A stretch of DNA of 64,000 bases from Allobosea sp. WAO (GTDB taxonomy: Bacteria; Pseudomonadota; Alphaproteobacteria; Rhizobiales; Beijerinckiaceae). Every line of letters begins with the position of its first letter. The first letter of the stretch is position 1. The notes under the pieces are model-generated. The model saw nothing but the letters and a program-made list of their open reading frames with translations. It was not told where the DNA came from and made no database searches. The stretch covers positions 1 to 64,000 of the forward strand of contig NZ_JXTJ01000005.1 in the NCBI RefSeq assembly GCF_001509835.1, in the 5' to 3' direction. This document shows positions 54,544-63,550 of this stretch, in pieces. The position numbers were made by a program, and so were the translations under genes.

Positions 54544-54939
54544 CTACTTGGCTTGCGGCGTGCAGACCACCTTGTCGTCGAAGACGTAGCAGATGCTCAT
54601 CTCGCCGGTACGGACATTGGCGCGGAAGATGCCGCCCTCGCGCTCATGCCGCGACGGCACGAGAACGTAGTCGCTCGGCGGCTGGGGACCCGCACCCTCG
54701 CCTGCCGGGAAGCAGGCGGTGACGCCGATGCCGCCCTCCTTGAGCTGGAACTGGCAGGCGCCGACCTCGCCGGTCGCCTTGTCGACACGGTAGACCCGGT
54801 TGAGATCGGTCTGCGGCGCCGGCGCGAATTCGAACGGGGCCGCCAGGACCGGAGCGGCCAGCAGCACCGCTGCGAAGCCGGCGAGCGAAAGCGCCCGGCC
54901 AAGCCTGCGCTTCGGAGTTTGCGAAATCTTCGACACCAC
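54544..54939 (-). CDS. Secreted hypothetical protein, 131 aa
   Basis: I chose GTG 54939, which has a GGAAGGG site 5 bases upstream; ATG 54975 and the longer frame lack one. A basic start (SKISQTPKRRLGRALSL) is followed by a signal core ending APVLAAP. The mature part holds three Cys (GACQFQLK, TACFPAGE, SICYVF) and a fourth in VVCTPQAK at the very end, possibly two disulfides. The role is unknown. It is divergent from gph. Confidence 0.7.
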   Translation of the reverse strand: MVSKISQTPKRRLGRALSLAGFAAVLLAAPVLAAPFEFAPAPQTDLNRVYRVDKATGEVGACQFQLKEGGIGVTACFPAGEGAGPQPPSDYVLVPSRHEREGGIFRANVRTGEMSICYVFDDKVVCTPQAK

Positions 54940-55133
54940 TGCGACCCTTCCGACGATTCGTCCGCAGACTATCATGCTGGCCGGTCGGGATGAGCCTGCC
55001 AATTGCCAGGCACGCCAATGTGAGCGCAGGACGCACCGCCCTGCCCGCGCAGGAAGCAGACCCTTGCCGAGCAGAACTTGCCAAGCTGCGGCGGAAGGCT
55101 TTTATGCCGACCAACGCAGCCACAGAGATCGCC

Positions 55134-55832
55134 ATGTCCCTGCCTCCCATCGTCGTTTTCGACCTCGACGGCACGCTCGCCGAAACCGCCCCCGACATCA
55201 TGCGCACGCTCAACGTCATCCTGGAGCGCGAGGGGCTGCCGGCTCTGCCGGTGGAGCGGGCCCGCGAGCTGGTCGGCGCCGGCGCGCGCGCCCTGATCGA
55301 GCGCGGCTTCAAGGTCAGCGGCCGCCCGCTCGAAGCGGAGAAGCTCGAACTACTGTTCGAGGATTTCCTCGTTATCTACGCCGAAGCGGTGGCGCCCAAC
55401 AGCTTCATCCATGACGGCGTGATCGGCGCGCTCGACACGCTCGCCGCAGAAGGCTTCGTCTTCGGCGTCTGCACCAACAAGCCGATCCTGCACACGCGGC
55501 TGATCCTCGACCATTTTTCGATCACCGACCGTTTCGCCGCGATCGCCGGGCGCGACAGCTTCCCGTTCTTCAAGCCCGATCCGCGCCACCTGACGCAGAC
55601 GATCGCCGAGGCCGGCGCCGATCCGCGGCGCGCGGTGATGGTCGGCGATTCGCGCACGGACGTCGCGACGGCGCGCGCTGCCGGCCTGCCGGTGGTGTGC
55701 GTGCCCTTCGGTTACACCGACGTGCCGGTCGAGGCGCTCGAGCCCGACGTGGTGATCCAGCACTTCAGCGAATTGCCGCAGGCTGTGCGCCGGCTGACCG
55801 GCGGCGAACCGGCACTCGTCGAGCGTTCTTGA
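55134..55832 (+). CDS. gph: Phosphoglycolate phosphatase
   Basis: I chose ATG 55134 (MSLPPIVVFDLDGTLAETAP); upstream frames look non-coding. The 232-residue HAD hydrolase has motif I DLDGTLAETAPDI, motif II VCTNKPILHT near 117, Lys in FFKPDPRHLTQT and motif III VMVGDSRTDVATARAAG near 172. It removes phosphate from 2-phosphoglycolate produced by DNA repair and by Rubisco or other reactions. tRNA-Val follows. Confidence 0.92.
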   Translation: MSLPPIVVFDLDGTLAETAPDIMRTLNVILEREGLPALPVERARELVGAGARALIERGFKVSGRPLEAEKLELLFEDFLVIYAEAVAPNSFIHDGVIGALDTLAAEGFVFGVCTNKPILHTRLILDHFSITDRFAAIAGRDSFPFFKPDPRHLTQTIAEAGADPRRAVMVGDSRTDVATARAAGLPVVCVPFGYTDVPVEALEPDVVIQHFSELPQAVRRLTGGEPALVERS

Positions 55833-55868
55833 CGGCGCCGCCGCGCCCCACTAGGAACAGCGCGGTCC

Positions 55869-55943
55869 GGGCGGCTAGCTCAGCGGTAGAGCACTCCCTT
55901 CACACGGGAGGGGTCACAGGTTCGATCCCTGTGCCGCCCACCA
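55869..55943 (+). tRNA. tRNA-Val (CAC)
   Basis: Full cloverleaf: acceptor GGGCGGC with GCCGCCC, D-arm AGCTCAGCGGTAGAGC, anticodon stem CTCCC/GGGAG with loop TTCACAC (anticodon CAC), T-arm CACAGGTTCGATCCCTGTG and an encoded CCA at 55941-55943. It is 36 bp after gph. No integrase is adjacent. Confidence 0.97.
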
Positions 55944-56175
55944 TTCCCTTCCAAGGCCGACAGAGTTTGCCACCTAGGCGGCACCGAGCTGCTTTGGTTC
56001 GGTCATCACTGTCCTGTCAGGCCAACGCGCCTCCGGCTCGGAACAATCAGGGGCACCGATTCGTTTCGGGAAGGTGCCCGGGCGCCCGATGCGAAGACGA
56101 TGCCGGGCGGCATTAGCGGAAGATTTACGGCAATGCGTCATGTTCGCCTTTGGCGTTGGCGCCGAGAGAGGCCGC

Positions 56176-56265
56176 ATGATCTATTTCGCAATTTTCTACC
56201 TGGCTTCGTTCAGCATCTTCATCGAGATGGCTGACCGGGCGCCCGAGCTTCCCTGGCACGACTGA
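56176..56265 (+). CDS. Possible 29-aa single-membrane-span peptide
   Basis: ATG 56176 has a GAGAGG site 5 bases upstream. The peptide is MIYFAIFYLASFSIFIEMAD followed by RAPELPWHD, i.e. a hydrophobic helix with a short polar tail, typical of small membrane proteins. There is no homology evidence. Low confidence. Confidence 0.35.
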   Translation: MIYFAIFYLASFSIFIEMADRAPELPWHD

Positions 56266-56423
56266 TCGGCCCTGAGTCGCACGGGCGGCGAAGCCACATC
56301 GCGCCGCTGCCTAGGACAGCGGCGCATATCACGACACGCTGAAGCGCCGCCGCAGGGCCGGGCAATGTTCCAGCAAGCCGACGCGCCGACCACTCCGCCG
56401 GGATCTCCCGTGGAGCTCGGATC

Positions 56424-57107
56424 ATGCGATTCGGAAATCAACCATCTGCGGCCTTCGCCGGCCGCGCCTTGCACACCTATCTCGATTTCGTTCAGCGGAC
56501 GACGCGCTTCAAGCCGGCGATCCCCGGCGCCAAGCCCTGGGAACGCAGCCGCGAGCCCTTCATCGCCCTGACCTGGCACGGCCAGCAAATGCTGAGCCTG
56601 GCAGCGCTCGAAGGCGCAGCGCAGCTCGCCGTCCTGACCTCGCTGCACTTCGACGGAACGGTGGTGGCCTCCGTGGTGGAGCGGGCGGGCTTCCGCGTCA
56701 TCCGCGGGTCGGGCACGCAGAGCCGCCCGAAGATCGTCGCCAAGCGGGCTGTTCCCGCCTTCTTCGAGATGCGCGAGGCGTTGCGGGAAGGTACCAGCTT
56801 GCTGCTCACGGCCGATGTGCCGAAGGTGGCGCGCGTCGCCGGCAAGGGGGCGGTCAAGCTCGCCCGCTCGACCGGGCGGCCGATCTACCTCTTCGCAGCG
56901 GTGACGAGCGCGCGGCTCGATCTCGACAACTGGGACAAGGCCAGCATCGCCTTGCCTTTCGGCCGCGGCTGCGTCCTCTGGTCGGAGCCGCTATATGTGC
57001 GTCAATCGGCCGACGAGCGCGAAATGGGCCTGATAGCGCTCGATATTTCGAGCCAGCTCGACGAGCTGCATGCCACCGCACATCGCCTTCTCGACCAGCG
57101 CCGCTAG
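56424..57107 (+). CDS. DUF374 lysophospholipid acyltransferase-like protein
   Basis: The 227-residue product matches the DUF374 family: IALTWHGQQMLSLAAL with the active-site His, the central block GFRVIRGSGTQSRPK and LLLTADVPKVARVAGKGAVK LARSTGRPI split around residue 145. The family replaces the usual HxxxxD motif with this His-centred site. It may transfer acyl groups to lipid A or related lipids at the inner membrane, by analogy. Convergent with the EipA gene. Confidence 0.85.
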   Translation: MRFGNQPSAAFAGRALHTYLDFVQRTTRFKPAIPGAKPWERSREPFIALTWHGQQMLSLAALEGAAQLAVLTSLHFDGTVVASVVERAGFRVIRGSGTQSRPKIVAKRAVPAFFEMREALREGTSLLLTADVPKVARVAGKGAVKLARSTGRPIYLFAAVTSARLDLDNWDKASIALPFGRGCVLWSEPLYVRQSADEREMGLIALDISSQLDELHATAHRLLDQRR

Positions 57108-57150
57108 CCCGCTTGCGGTCTCGCACATTTCCTGCCGCATCAGCCCCACG

Positions 57151-57819
57151 CTAGCGGTCGGTCGGTGGGCAATCGGCCGGCGTGGCGCAAATCCTGCCAG
57201 GCGGACGCAGCTGCTGCGGCGTGTCCGTGGGCGCGATGACGATGCGGCTAAGATCCCCCGAAAAGCGCAGGCCGAGCCCGGAGGAGATCAGCACGATCCG
57301 GGCCCGCGACGATGCGAGGATCGTGGCGTTCGCGCCAGCAAGGAAATGGGCGCTGCCGCCGAGACTGGCATAGGTGCCGAAGACATCCTCCTGTCGATCG
57401 AGACCATAGACCAGCATGATCACCCGGCCGTAATCGGCGCCGAGCCCGATGCCGACGGAGAGCGCCGACCAGCTCACGGGAATCGGGACTCCGTCCGAGA
57501 AACGCAATTCGCCGCTGCCATGTCGCCCGCCGATCACGAAGGAGCCGCTGAGCTCGCCGCCGACGATATAGGCGTTGGGTTCGCCGAAGAGTGCGAGCGA
57601 ACGCTCGATCGGGATGCTGACCGTCTTGGAAGTCGTGTCGAATACCGTTTCGACCAGCCGAAAGATGTCCTGCCGCGAGGCTGTCGGCAGCTGTCCCGCC
57701 CGGACATCCCGATCCGTGACCGCTACCTGCGCCGGCGTCACACCCGGGGCGAGAGCCAGCAGCGCAACCAACAGGCAACGCAAAGCAGGCCGGATCCGGA
57801 GGACGCGCAGCGCACGCAT
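57151..57819 (-). CDS. DUF1134 (EipA-like) envelope protein
   Basis: I chose ATG 57819 (MRALRVLRIRPALRCLLVAL), which opens a signal peptide ending PAQVA; a longer frame runs far upstream antisense to the histidine kinase and is not coding. The 222-residue product matches DUF1134 throughout: IFRLVETVFDTTSKTVSIPI, YIVGGELSGSFVIGGRHGSG and GIGLGADYGRVIMLVYGLDR. The Brucella member EipA is a periplasmic beta-barrel-like protein needed for envelope integrity and virulence. It is the first gene left of a two-component system. Confidence 0.88.
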   Translation of the reverse strand: MRALRVLRIRPALRCLLVALLALAPGVTPAQVAVTDRDVRAGQLPTASRQDIFRLVETVFDTTSKTVSIPIERSLALFGEPNAYIVGGELSGSFVIGGRHGSGELRFSDGVPIPVSWSALSVGIGLGADYGRVIMLVYGLDRQEDVFGTYASLGGSAHFLAGANATILASSRARIVLISSGLGLRFSGDLSRIVIAPTDTPQQLRPPGRICATPADCPPTDR

Positions 57820-58032
57820 CAGGCCGGCAGCTCCTGGAGAGAGTTGTACGGCAATGGCGATACGGTCCATGCAGAGAGTGGAAGCGGCGAGCGCCGGGCT
57901 CCGCAAATCATATCCTGATCGAGGTTCCGTGACGACCCGCAACGCAGCACCGCTTTCCGTCCGGCCCGGGCCGGCAGCCCCCTTGCCGCCAGCCCTTCGC
58001 CGGGCTCTGCGGCATGGCGGCAGAGGCCAGCC

Positions 58033-59373
58033 ATGACCTCGCTGTCGCGCGCCCTCACCATCCGCCTGTCGCTGCTCGGCATCGTCCTGCTCACCGCTTT
58101 CGTCGGCGCCGTCTTCGCCTTTGCCGTGATGACCGAGGATCCCGGCACCGTGCGCAACGACGTCACCTCCCAGATCATCCAGCAAGGTGTGCGCCAGTCT
58201 CCCGGCAACGCCTTGCAGGTCGAAAAGACAGCGGGCCTGGCCCGGATCGAGCGCACCAGCCCCGGCCTCTGGTACCTTGTCTCCGACGGACGTTCCGTCG
58301 TCGAGTATGCGCCAGAATTGCGGCCGGCCCTGCCGATCGATATCCGGCTGGACGGCCCGACCATCGCCGCGCAGATGCGCGTTGGCGGCGACAATGCGCT
58401 CGCCTTCGACGTGATCGAGAAGGATGACAACCGCATCATCGTCGCGACCGGCGGCGGCCGCCCGGGCTGGGACCTGATCCTCGGCTACTTTCTGTGGGCG
58501 ATGGCCTGGCCCACCCTGGCGATCTCGGTGATTTTCGGCCTGCTCATCGCCGGTGCCATCGCGATGTCGGTGTCCTACATCAGCGAGCGGCTGCGCAGCG
58601 CGGCGGAGGCCGCCGCGAAGATCGACCCGAAGGCGCCGCGCGGCCTGCTGCCGACCGAGGAAACCCCGGTCGAGCTGATGCCGCTGACCACGGCGCTCAA
58701 CGCCGCGCTCGACCAGATCGCCGGCAACATGGAGGCACAGCGGCGCTTCATGAACAATGTCGCGCACGAGTTGCGCACGCCGCTGACCGTGATGCGCGGC
58801 CGGATCGAGGCGCTGCCGAACGACCAGATGCGGCTTGCACTCGCCACCGATATCAGCCGGCTGACCACCATCGTCTCGTCGATGCTGCAGCTCGCACGCC
58901 TGCACAGCACCGAGCTGCCCTTCGAGCCGCTGCAGCTAAACACGATCGCGCGCGCGGTGCTGGCCGACCTGGCGCCGCTGGTTCTCGACAACGGCGCCGA
59001 TGTCGAACTGGAAGAGCAAGGCGACCGCCGCTCGCAGATCAAGGCCAACGAGCCGACCGTGCGCGCGGCTATCGCCAACCTCGTCGACAACGCGCTGCGT
59101 CACGCACAGGCGAAATCGACGATCCTGGTGAGGGTGATCGATGGCGCCGTGGTCGAGGTCTCCGATGACGGCGTCGGCATCCCGGCTTCCGACCGCCCGC
59201 AGATGACCGAGCCGTTCAACCGGATGTCGCAGAATTCGACCGGCGCCGGCCTCGGCCTGACGATCGTGCGGGACATCATGGCCGCCCATGGCGGCACGCT
59301 GACCATTCTCGGCAGGCCGCAGGGCGGCACCACGGTGCGCCTCACCTTCCCGCCGCGAGAGATCGGCGGATGA
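58033..59373 (+). CDS. Sensor histidine kinase
   Basis: The 446-residue product has a membrane segment (residues 10-34), a periplasmic sensor region, a second segment (about 155-180), HAMP, the H-box NVAHELRTPLTVMRGRIEAL with His near 242, N-box AIANLVDNALRHAQ, G1 DDGVGIP and G2 GAGLGLTIVRDIMAAHGG. It should autophosphorylate and pass the phosphate to a response regulator, probably the convergent one at 59568-60251. The stimulus is unknown. Confidence 0.92.
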   Translation: MTSLSRALTIRLSLLGIVLLTAFVGAVFAFAVMTEDPGTVRNDVTSQIIQQGVRQSPGNALQVEKTAGLARIERTSPGLWYLVSDGRSVVEYAPELRPALPIDIRLDGPTIAAQMRVGGDNALAFDVIEKDDNRIIVATGGGRPGWDLILGYFLWAMAWPTLAISVIFGLLIAGAIAMSVSYISERLRSAAEAAAKIDPKAPRGLLPTEETPVELMPLTTALNAALDQIAGNMEAQRRFMNNVAHELRTPLTVMRGRIEALPNDQMRLALATDISRLTTIVSSMLQLARLHSTELPFEPLQLNTIARAVLADLAPLVLDNGADVELEEQGDRRSQIKANEPTVRAAIANLVDNALRHAQAKSTILVRVIDGAVVEVSDDGVGIPASDRPQMTEPFNRMSQNSTGAGLGLTIVRDIMAAHGGTLTILGRPQGGTTVRLTFPPREIGG

Positions 59374-59567
59374 AGCGCTGTCGACGGCTCCTGCTCCAAC
59401 TCGAGCGTCAATTAGAGCTGTCGCGAAGCGAGGGGCCCAGCCCTCGAAACTCAGGTCGATCTGGCGGCAGCACCGTCACCGACGTGCATTTTTGGGCGGG
59501 GGCATCGGCTCGGTGCTCAGGCCTGTCGGTTTCCCCCGGAAGGACGGCGCGGCTCCTGTTGAGCCGC
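59374..59567. other. Convergent gap with a stem-loop
   Basis: The 194-bp gap between the kinase and response regulator stops has no gene. A hairpin GCGGCTC (59549-59555) / GAGCCGC (59561-59567) sits right after the regulator stop on the minus strand; there is no T-run, so termination is uncertain. Confidence 0.5.
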
Positions 59568-60251
59568 CTAGCAGACTGCTTCAGAGACCCTCAGCATGTA
59601 GCCGATGCCGCGCAGCGAGGTGATCTCGACCCGGGCGCCGGCATCCTTCAGCTTGCGGCGGAGCCGCGAGATCTGTGCCTCAAGCGTGTTCGACTCGATC
59701 AGGTCGTCGAAACCGTAGACCGCCTCGATCAGGACGTCGCGGGTGACGACACGGCCGACGCGTTGGACCAGCGCTTCGAGGATCAGCGTCTCGCGGCGCC
59801 GCAAGTCGAGTTGCTGCGAATCGACGGAAGCGCGGCGTCCCTCGAGATCGAGCGAGAGATTGCCTGCCGTGATCACCAGCGAGCGCTTGGGATGGCGCCG
59901 ACGCATGATGACCCGCAACCGCGCCAGCAATTCTTCCGGCTCGAAGGGTTTGACCAGGTAGTCATCCGCACCGCCGTTCAGGCCATCGATGACGTCGGCC
60001 TTGGCATCGCGGGCGGTCAGGACCAGGAACGCGGGACGCGTCTCTGCGGTGCTCAGCGCCTTGACAATCGACAGGCCGTCGCCATCGGGCAGGCGCCGGT
60101 CGATGATCGCGATGTCGAATGGAGTCGAGCGCAGGGCGGCGAGCGCCGCATCGACCGTCGTCGTGCGATCGGCGATGAGCCCTGCATTGGTCAGAAGGGA
60201 ACAGAGGAAGGCCATCAGCTGCGGCTCATCCTCGACGATCAATGCGCGCAT
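59568..60251 (-). CDS. OmpR-type response regulator
   Basis: The 227-residue product has a receiver domain with acidic pocket in IVEDEPQ near 7, phosphoacceptor Asp in AIIDRRLPDGDG near 51, Thr in LVLTARD and Lys in DYLVKPFEPEELL; the C-terminal winged HTH ends with SNTLEAQISRLRRKLKDAG and TSLRGIGYML. It should bind DNA as a dimer. It and the histidine kinase converge and are the likely pair, since no other two-component gene is nearby. Confidence 0.93.
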   Translation of the reverse strand: MRALIVEDEPQLMAFLCSLLTNAGLIADRTTTVDAALAALRSTPFDIAIIDRRLPDGDGLSIVKALSTAETRPAFLVLTARDAKADVIDGLNGGADDYLVKPFEPEELLARLRVIMRRRHPKRSLVITAGNLSLDLEGRRASVDSQQLDLRRRETLILEALVQRVGRVVTRDVLIEAVYGFDDLIESNTLEAQISRLRRKLKDAGARVEITSLRGIGYMLRVSEAVC

Positions 60252-60479
60252 GGGAAGAATCAGATCAGGGGTGCACGGATGGAATGTAATGCCGGAATAG
60301 GGGCGATGTATCCAGACGCATCACACCCCATCCATGCCTGGGCGCAGCCCAAGGAGGCGGCACCGCCCCGGCCGCATCGACCGGATCGGTGAACCCGTCC
60401 TTTGCTTGGAAGCGACGGCCACTCCACCGGCCAGCTTGCGCAGCAAACCGACAGAACAGGCCCCAGGGCTGCAACTGGT

Positions 60480-60501
60480 CCGGGCCGGTCACCCGGCCCG
60501 G
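60480..60501 (-). terminator. Stem-loop just past the outer-membrane protein stop
   Basis: Perfect 9-base stem CCGGGCCGG (60480-60488) / CCGGCCCGG (60493-60501) with a 4-base loop, 11 bp past the stop of the gene at 60513. No U-run follows, so its strength as a terminator is uncertain. Confidence 0.5.
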
Positions 60502-60512
60502 TGTCTCGGGGC

Positions 60513-61154
60513 TCAGAACCGGAAGTTCAAACCGGTCTTGATGAGATGCTCGTTGACGCCGACGCGGGTGCGGCCGCCTGCGAGCTGGAAGTTCTGCTTG
60601 CCGAGCGACACGTAGTTGTACTCGATCTTGGCGGAGAGATTGTCGGTGATGCCGTATTCGGCACCGGCGCCCACGACATAGCCGAGCTTGCCCTTCTCCC
60701 TCGAGAACCCGCCATTGCTCACCCGCATGCTGCCATAGGCGGCACCGGCGAGGCCGTAGACCAGGACGCGGTCGAAGGCGACACCCGCACGGGCCTTGAA
60801 GGTGCTGACATAGCGCATGTCGGCCGTGGTGCCGCCGGTGCGCTTGTCACCCTTGCCGAGCCCGTTGAGGGAGAAGTCGGCTTCGAGACCGGTGACGAGA
60901 CGGCCGGACTGGACAGTGTAGCCGAGCTGACCGCCGAACAGCGCCTCGTTGCGGCTCTTGCGGGTGGTGCCCTGGAATCGGTCGAAGGCGGCGCCGGCAT
61001 GGGCACCGACATAGAGACCGTTCCAGTTATAGGTCCGCGGCTGGGTATAGGCCGGCTGCCATTGCTGAACAGGCACGCGACGATCGGCCGCCATGGCCGG
61101 AACGGCGAGCAGGGTCAGCAGGCCGAGGCCAGCCATCGGAGAGAGACGTTTCAT
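60513..61154 (-). CDS. Outer-membrane beta-barrel protein
   Basis: I chose ATG 61154 with an AAGGAGT site. The 213-residue product has a signal peptide ending AMAADR and a porin-family barrel: YNWNGLYVGAHAGAAFDRFQ, GGQLGYTVQSGRLVTGLEAD, a final LIKTGLNFRF ending in the terminal Phe. It is of the OprB/Omp25-related small barrel class, similar in plan but not identical to the one at 38682. The response regulator lies 261 bp downstream on the same strand. Confidence 0.9.
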   Translation of the reverse strand: MKRLSPMAGLGLLTLLAVPAMAADRRVPVQQWQPAYTQPRTYNWNGLYVGAHAGAAFDRFQGTTRKSRNEALFGGQLGYTVQSGRLVTGLEADFSLNGLGKGDKRTGGTTADMRYVSTFKARAGVAFDRVLVYGLAGAAYGSMRVSNGGFSREKGKLGYVVGAGAEYGITDNLSAKIEYNYVSLGKQNFQLAGGRTRVGVNEHLIKTGLNFRF

Positions 61155-61355
61155 CGAATACTCCTTGCAGCGGCTTGCTCGCCGCCGACGCATCTGCCTA
61201 ATGACCGCATGTCCGTGCATCGGACCGGGTCGACGTGGTGCAGATTGCGGGCGAAGATTACGGCAAGGTTGCCCGCCAGACGGGCCCGGCTGCAAAGCGG
61301 ATTCTTCTAAGTTCCGAGGGGTCCGCCGTGGCGCGGCTGCGAGCGCGGGGCGCGC

Positions 61356-61628
61356 TCAGTTCCGGGCGTTGAGCGCCGGAGGCTGGTCTTTTGCACCATC
61401 AGCCCTTTCGGCCAGCGGCGCGGTCGCCAGAAACTGCTCGATCGCAAGCAGGGTGATGTCGCCGGAATGACCGGAGCGGTGAAGGCCGAGGATCAGGCGC
61501 GCGAGCCATTCGCGGTGCGGATTCTCGAGGGGGCCATCCATCGGGGCGACGTGCTGCCACGCCTGGTGAAAGACGCTTCCCAGGGCAGCGAGTTCTTCAG
61601 GTCCGGCGTTGAACTGGCACGCAGGCAT
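61356..61628 (-). CDS. Hypothetical protein, 90 aa
   Basis: ATG 61628 has a GGGAAG site about 7 bases upstream. The product is helical (FNAGPEELAALGSVFHQAWQ, REWLARLILGLHRSGH, DITLLAIEQFLATAPLAE) and soluble, with no signal peptide. The family is not recognised; the pattern is that of a small conserved cytoplasmic protein. Confidence 0.55.
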   Translation of the reverse strand: MPACQFNAGPEELAALGSVFHQAWQHVAPMDGPLENPHREWLARLILGLHRSGHSGDITLLAIEQFLATAPLAERADGAKDQPPALNARN

Positions 61629-61744
61629 GGCGAGCTTCCCGGCTTCTCCCGGAACGGAGCAGTGCCCGCCCGGCCTTGCAATCGGAAATTGCCCCTCACC
61701 GCAGTTCTATGGGAACGATCGGTTAACGACAATCCGAAAAGCCA

Positions 61745-61969
61745 TCACAGGCTGCGCACGATTTCGCGCGGATGAAGAGCCGCGAAAGCACGTGCCGAAT
61801 CGCGGAAAGCCATCCAGGCGGAGCCCAGTTCGGCATCGTCGCGCTGCGCTGCGGGGAGCAGCGGACGGGTGATCTCGTCGACCGCGGCATCCGGGTCGAT
61901 GCGCGCCGAGCGGCAGAGTGCCCGCGCGATCCTGATGATGCGCTGCTCCTCGTTATCGTCGGGAATCAT
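61745..61969 (-). CDS. Hypothetical protein, 74 aa
   Basis: ATG 61969 is preceded by GAGG. The product starts MIPDDNEEQRIIRIARALCR and continues helical to the end; two longer in-frame starts upstream look non-coding. It resembles small cytoplasmic proteins of unknown role in Hyphomicrobiales. It is the gene preceding the 90-aa hypothetical on the same strand. Confidence 0.55.
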   Translation of the reverse strand: MIPDDNEEQRIIRIARALCRSARIDPDAAVDEITRPLLPAAQRDDAELGSAWMAFRDSARAFAALHPREIVRSL

Positions 61970-62276
61970 GGTCGGCAGGCCTCGTTCTCGTCGCCGAAAG
62001 GGCGGCGGGACGAGAACGCCTGGAGACGTGCGCGGTTCCATGACCCGCCGCCTCGCTTTCGCCGGAAAAGCGCCCAGATCACCCCAAGCGAGACTCGAAC
62101 CACCGGGCTCTGTTGCAGTGCCGCAACGCACCTGCCCAAAGGAGAGAGGGTCGCGCCGATGTGAATGTCGATCGATTGCGCCAGAGAGGCGTTGCTGTCA
62201 GAAACTTGGGGAATTGTTGACGTTTTTGCGTCAGCTTTCGCTCCGCGCCACCGTTCACTTCCTGTTTGAGGCTACA

Positions 62277-62855
62277 ATGACCCGTTTCTTCAACCTGGCT
62301 CTGATCGCCGGCGTGTGCCTTTCGGCGAGCGCGACCGTCGCCATGGCCGAGATCGACCCGCTAACCCGCCAGCCGCTGGTGAATTACGTCGATCCTGCCA
62401 AGGCGCAGGCGACCGCCATTCCGCGTGAGATCGTTTCCTATCCCACCAATCAGCGCCCCGGCACGATCGTCATCAACACTGCCGAGCGTCGTCTCTATTA
62501 CGTGCTGCCCGACGGCAAGGCCGTCCGCTACGGCGTCGGCGTCGGCCGTCCCGGCTTCGACTGGGCGGGCGTGCAGACGGTTTCGCGCAAGACCGAGTGG
62601 CCAACCTGGACCCCGCCGGCGCAGATGCTGAAGCGCCGCCCCGACCTGCCCCGCTTCATGCCCGGTGGCCCGGAGAACCCGATGGGCGCCCGCGCCCTCT
62701 ATCTCGGCTCGACGCTCTACCGCATCCACGGCTCGAACGAGCCGGAGACCATCGGCCAGGCCGTCTCCTCGGGCTGCATCCGCATGCTGAACGAAGACGT
62801 CATCGATCTCTACGAGCGCGCCAGAGTTGGCACCCGGGTCGTCGTCGCCCGCTGA
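62277..62855 (+). CDS. L,D-transpeptidase (YkuD family)
   Basis: I chose ATG 62277 (MTRFFNLALIAGVCLSASAT); the frame upstream is non-coding. The 192-residue product has a signal peptide ending AMAE and a YkuD catalytic domain: opening IVINTAERRLYYVLPDGKAV and the catalytic HGSNEPETIG and SSGCIRM, with Cys as nucleophile. These enzymes cross-link peptidoglycan 3-3 or anchor outer-membrane proteins. A terminator follows. Confidence 0.92.
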   Translation: MTRFFNLALIAGVCLSASATVAMAEIDPLTRQPLVNYVDPAKAQATAIPREIVSYPTNQRPGTIVINTAERRLYYVLPDGKAVRYGVGVGRPGFDWAGVQTVSRKTEWPTWTPPAQMLKRRPDLPRFMPGGPENPMGARALYLGSTLYRIHGSNEPETIGQAVSSGCIRMLNEDVIDLYERARVGTRVVVAR

Positions 62856-62880
62856 GCGGCAAGCCCTCTCGCATTACGGA

Positions 62881-62907
62881 AAGGCCGGCCCCGCGCCGGC
62901 CTTTTTC
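62881..62907 (+). terminator. Rho-independent terminator after the L,D-transpeptidase
   Basis: Stem AAGGCCGGC (62881-62889) / GCCGGCCTT (62895-62903) with a 5-base loop, followed by TTTC. It lies 26 bp after the stop. Confidence 0.85.
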
Positions 62908-63018
62908 GTTGCGGCGTGCGACAACGTGATCATGCCCACCGGTGCTCGGCCATGGGTATTGCCGCTCGAAGCAGACAGGAACTGCCTCGATGGGCCTTGC
63001 GGACGGGGATGAACAAGT

Positions 63019-63540
63019 ATGGCCGTTCCACGGGACAAGGATGCGTTGCTCGGCCTGATCGATTCCACCTTTCAAAAACTGACCGCCGCGCTGGCCGAGG
63101 TCCCCGAACATCTTGCCCGCGAACGACGCCTGGAAGGTCACGCCAAGGGAACGCAGATGAGTGCCTGCGATCTCGTCGCCTATCTCGTCGGCTGGAACGA
63201 GCTCGTGTTGAAATGGCTGGCGCAGGACACAGCGGAGCAACCCATCGATTTTCCTGAAACCGGGTTCAAGTGGAACGAACTCGGCAGGCTCGCGCAGAAA
63301 TTCTATCGCGACCATGAGGGCGTCGCGTTTCCGCAACTCCTCGAACGTCTCGGCGCGGCGAAGAGCGCGATCGTCGCCGCCATTGCAAGCCGCGACAACG
63401 CCGTTCTCTATGAACACGCATGGTACGGCAAATGGACGATGGGCCGGATGATCCAGCTCAATACCGCCTCGCCCTATGCCAATGCGCGCGGTCGCCTGAG
63501 AAAATGGCTGAAGGCCAGGGGCTTGCCACGGCGCTACTGA
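63019..63540 (+). CDS. ClbS/DfsB family DinB-like protein
   Basis: The 173-residue product begins MAVPRDKDALLGLIDSTFQK and has the ClbS/DfsB (DUF1706) pattern: SACDLVAYLVGWNELVLKWL, then GFKWNELGRLAQKFYRD, and a final HAWYGKWTMGRMIQLNTASP block. ClbS members are cyclopropane hydrolases that protect against colibactin; most other members have unknown substrates. It is soluble and lies alone. Confidence 0.85.
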   Translation: MAVPRDKDALLGLIDSTFQKLTAALAEVPEHLARERRLEGHAKGTQMSACDLVAYLVGWNELVLKWLAQDTAEQPIDFPETGFKWNELGRLAQKFYRDHEGVAFPQLLERLGAAKSAIVAAIASRDNAVLYEHAWYGKWTMGRMIQLNTASPYANARGRLRKWLKARGLPRRY

Positions 63541-63550
63541 AAACAGGCGC

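Noticed and set aside
55869..55943. tRNA-Val as a second insertion site
   Set aside because: No integrase or gene decay flanks it, so it is an ordinary chromosomal tRNA.
57820..58905. N-terminal extension of the DUF1134 frame to 584 codons
   Set aside because: The extra part is antisense to the histidine kinase; the DUF1134 part begins at its own signal peptide at 57819.
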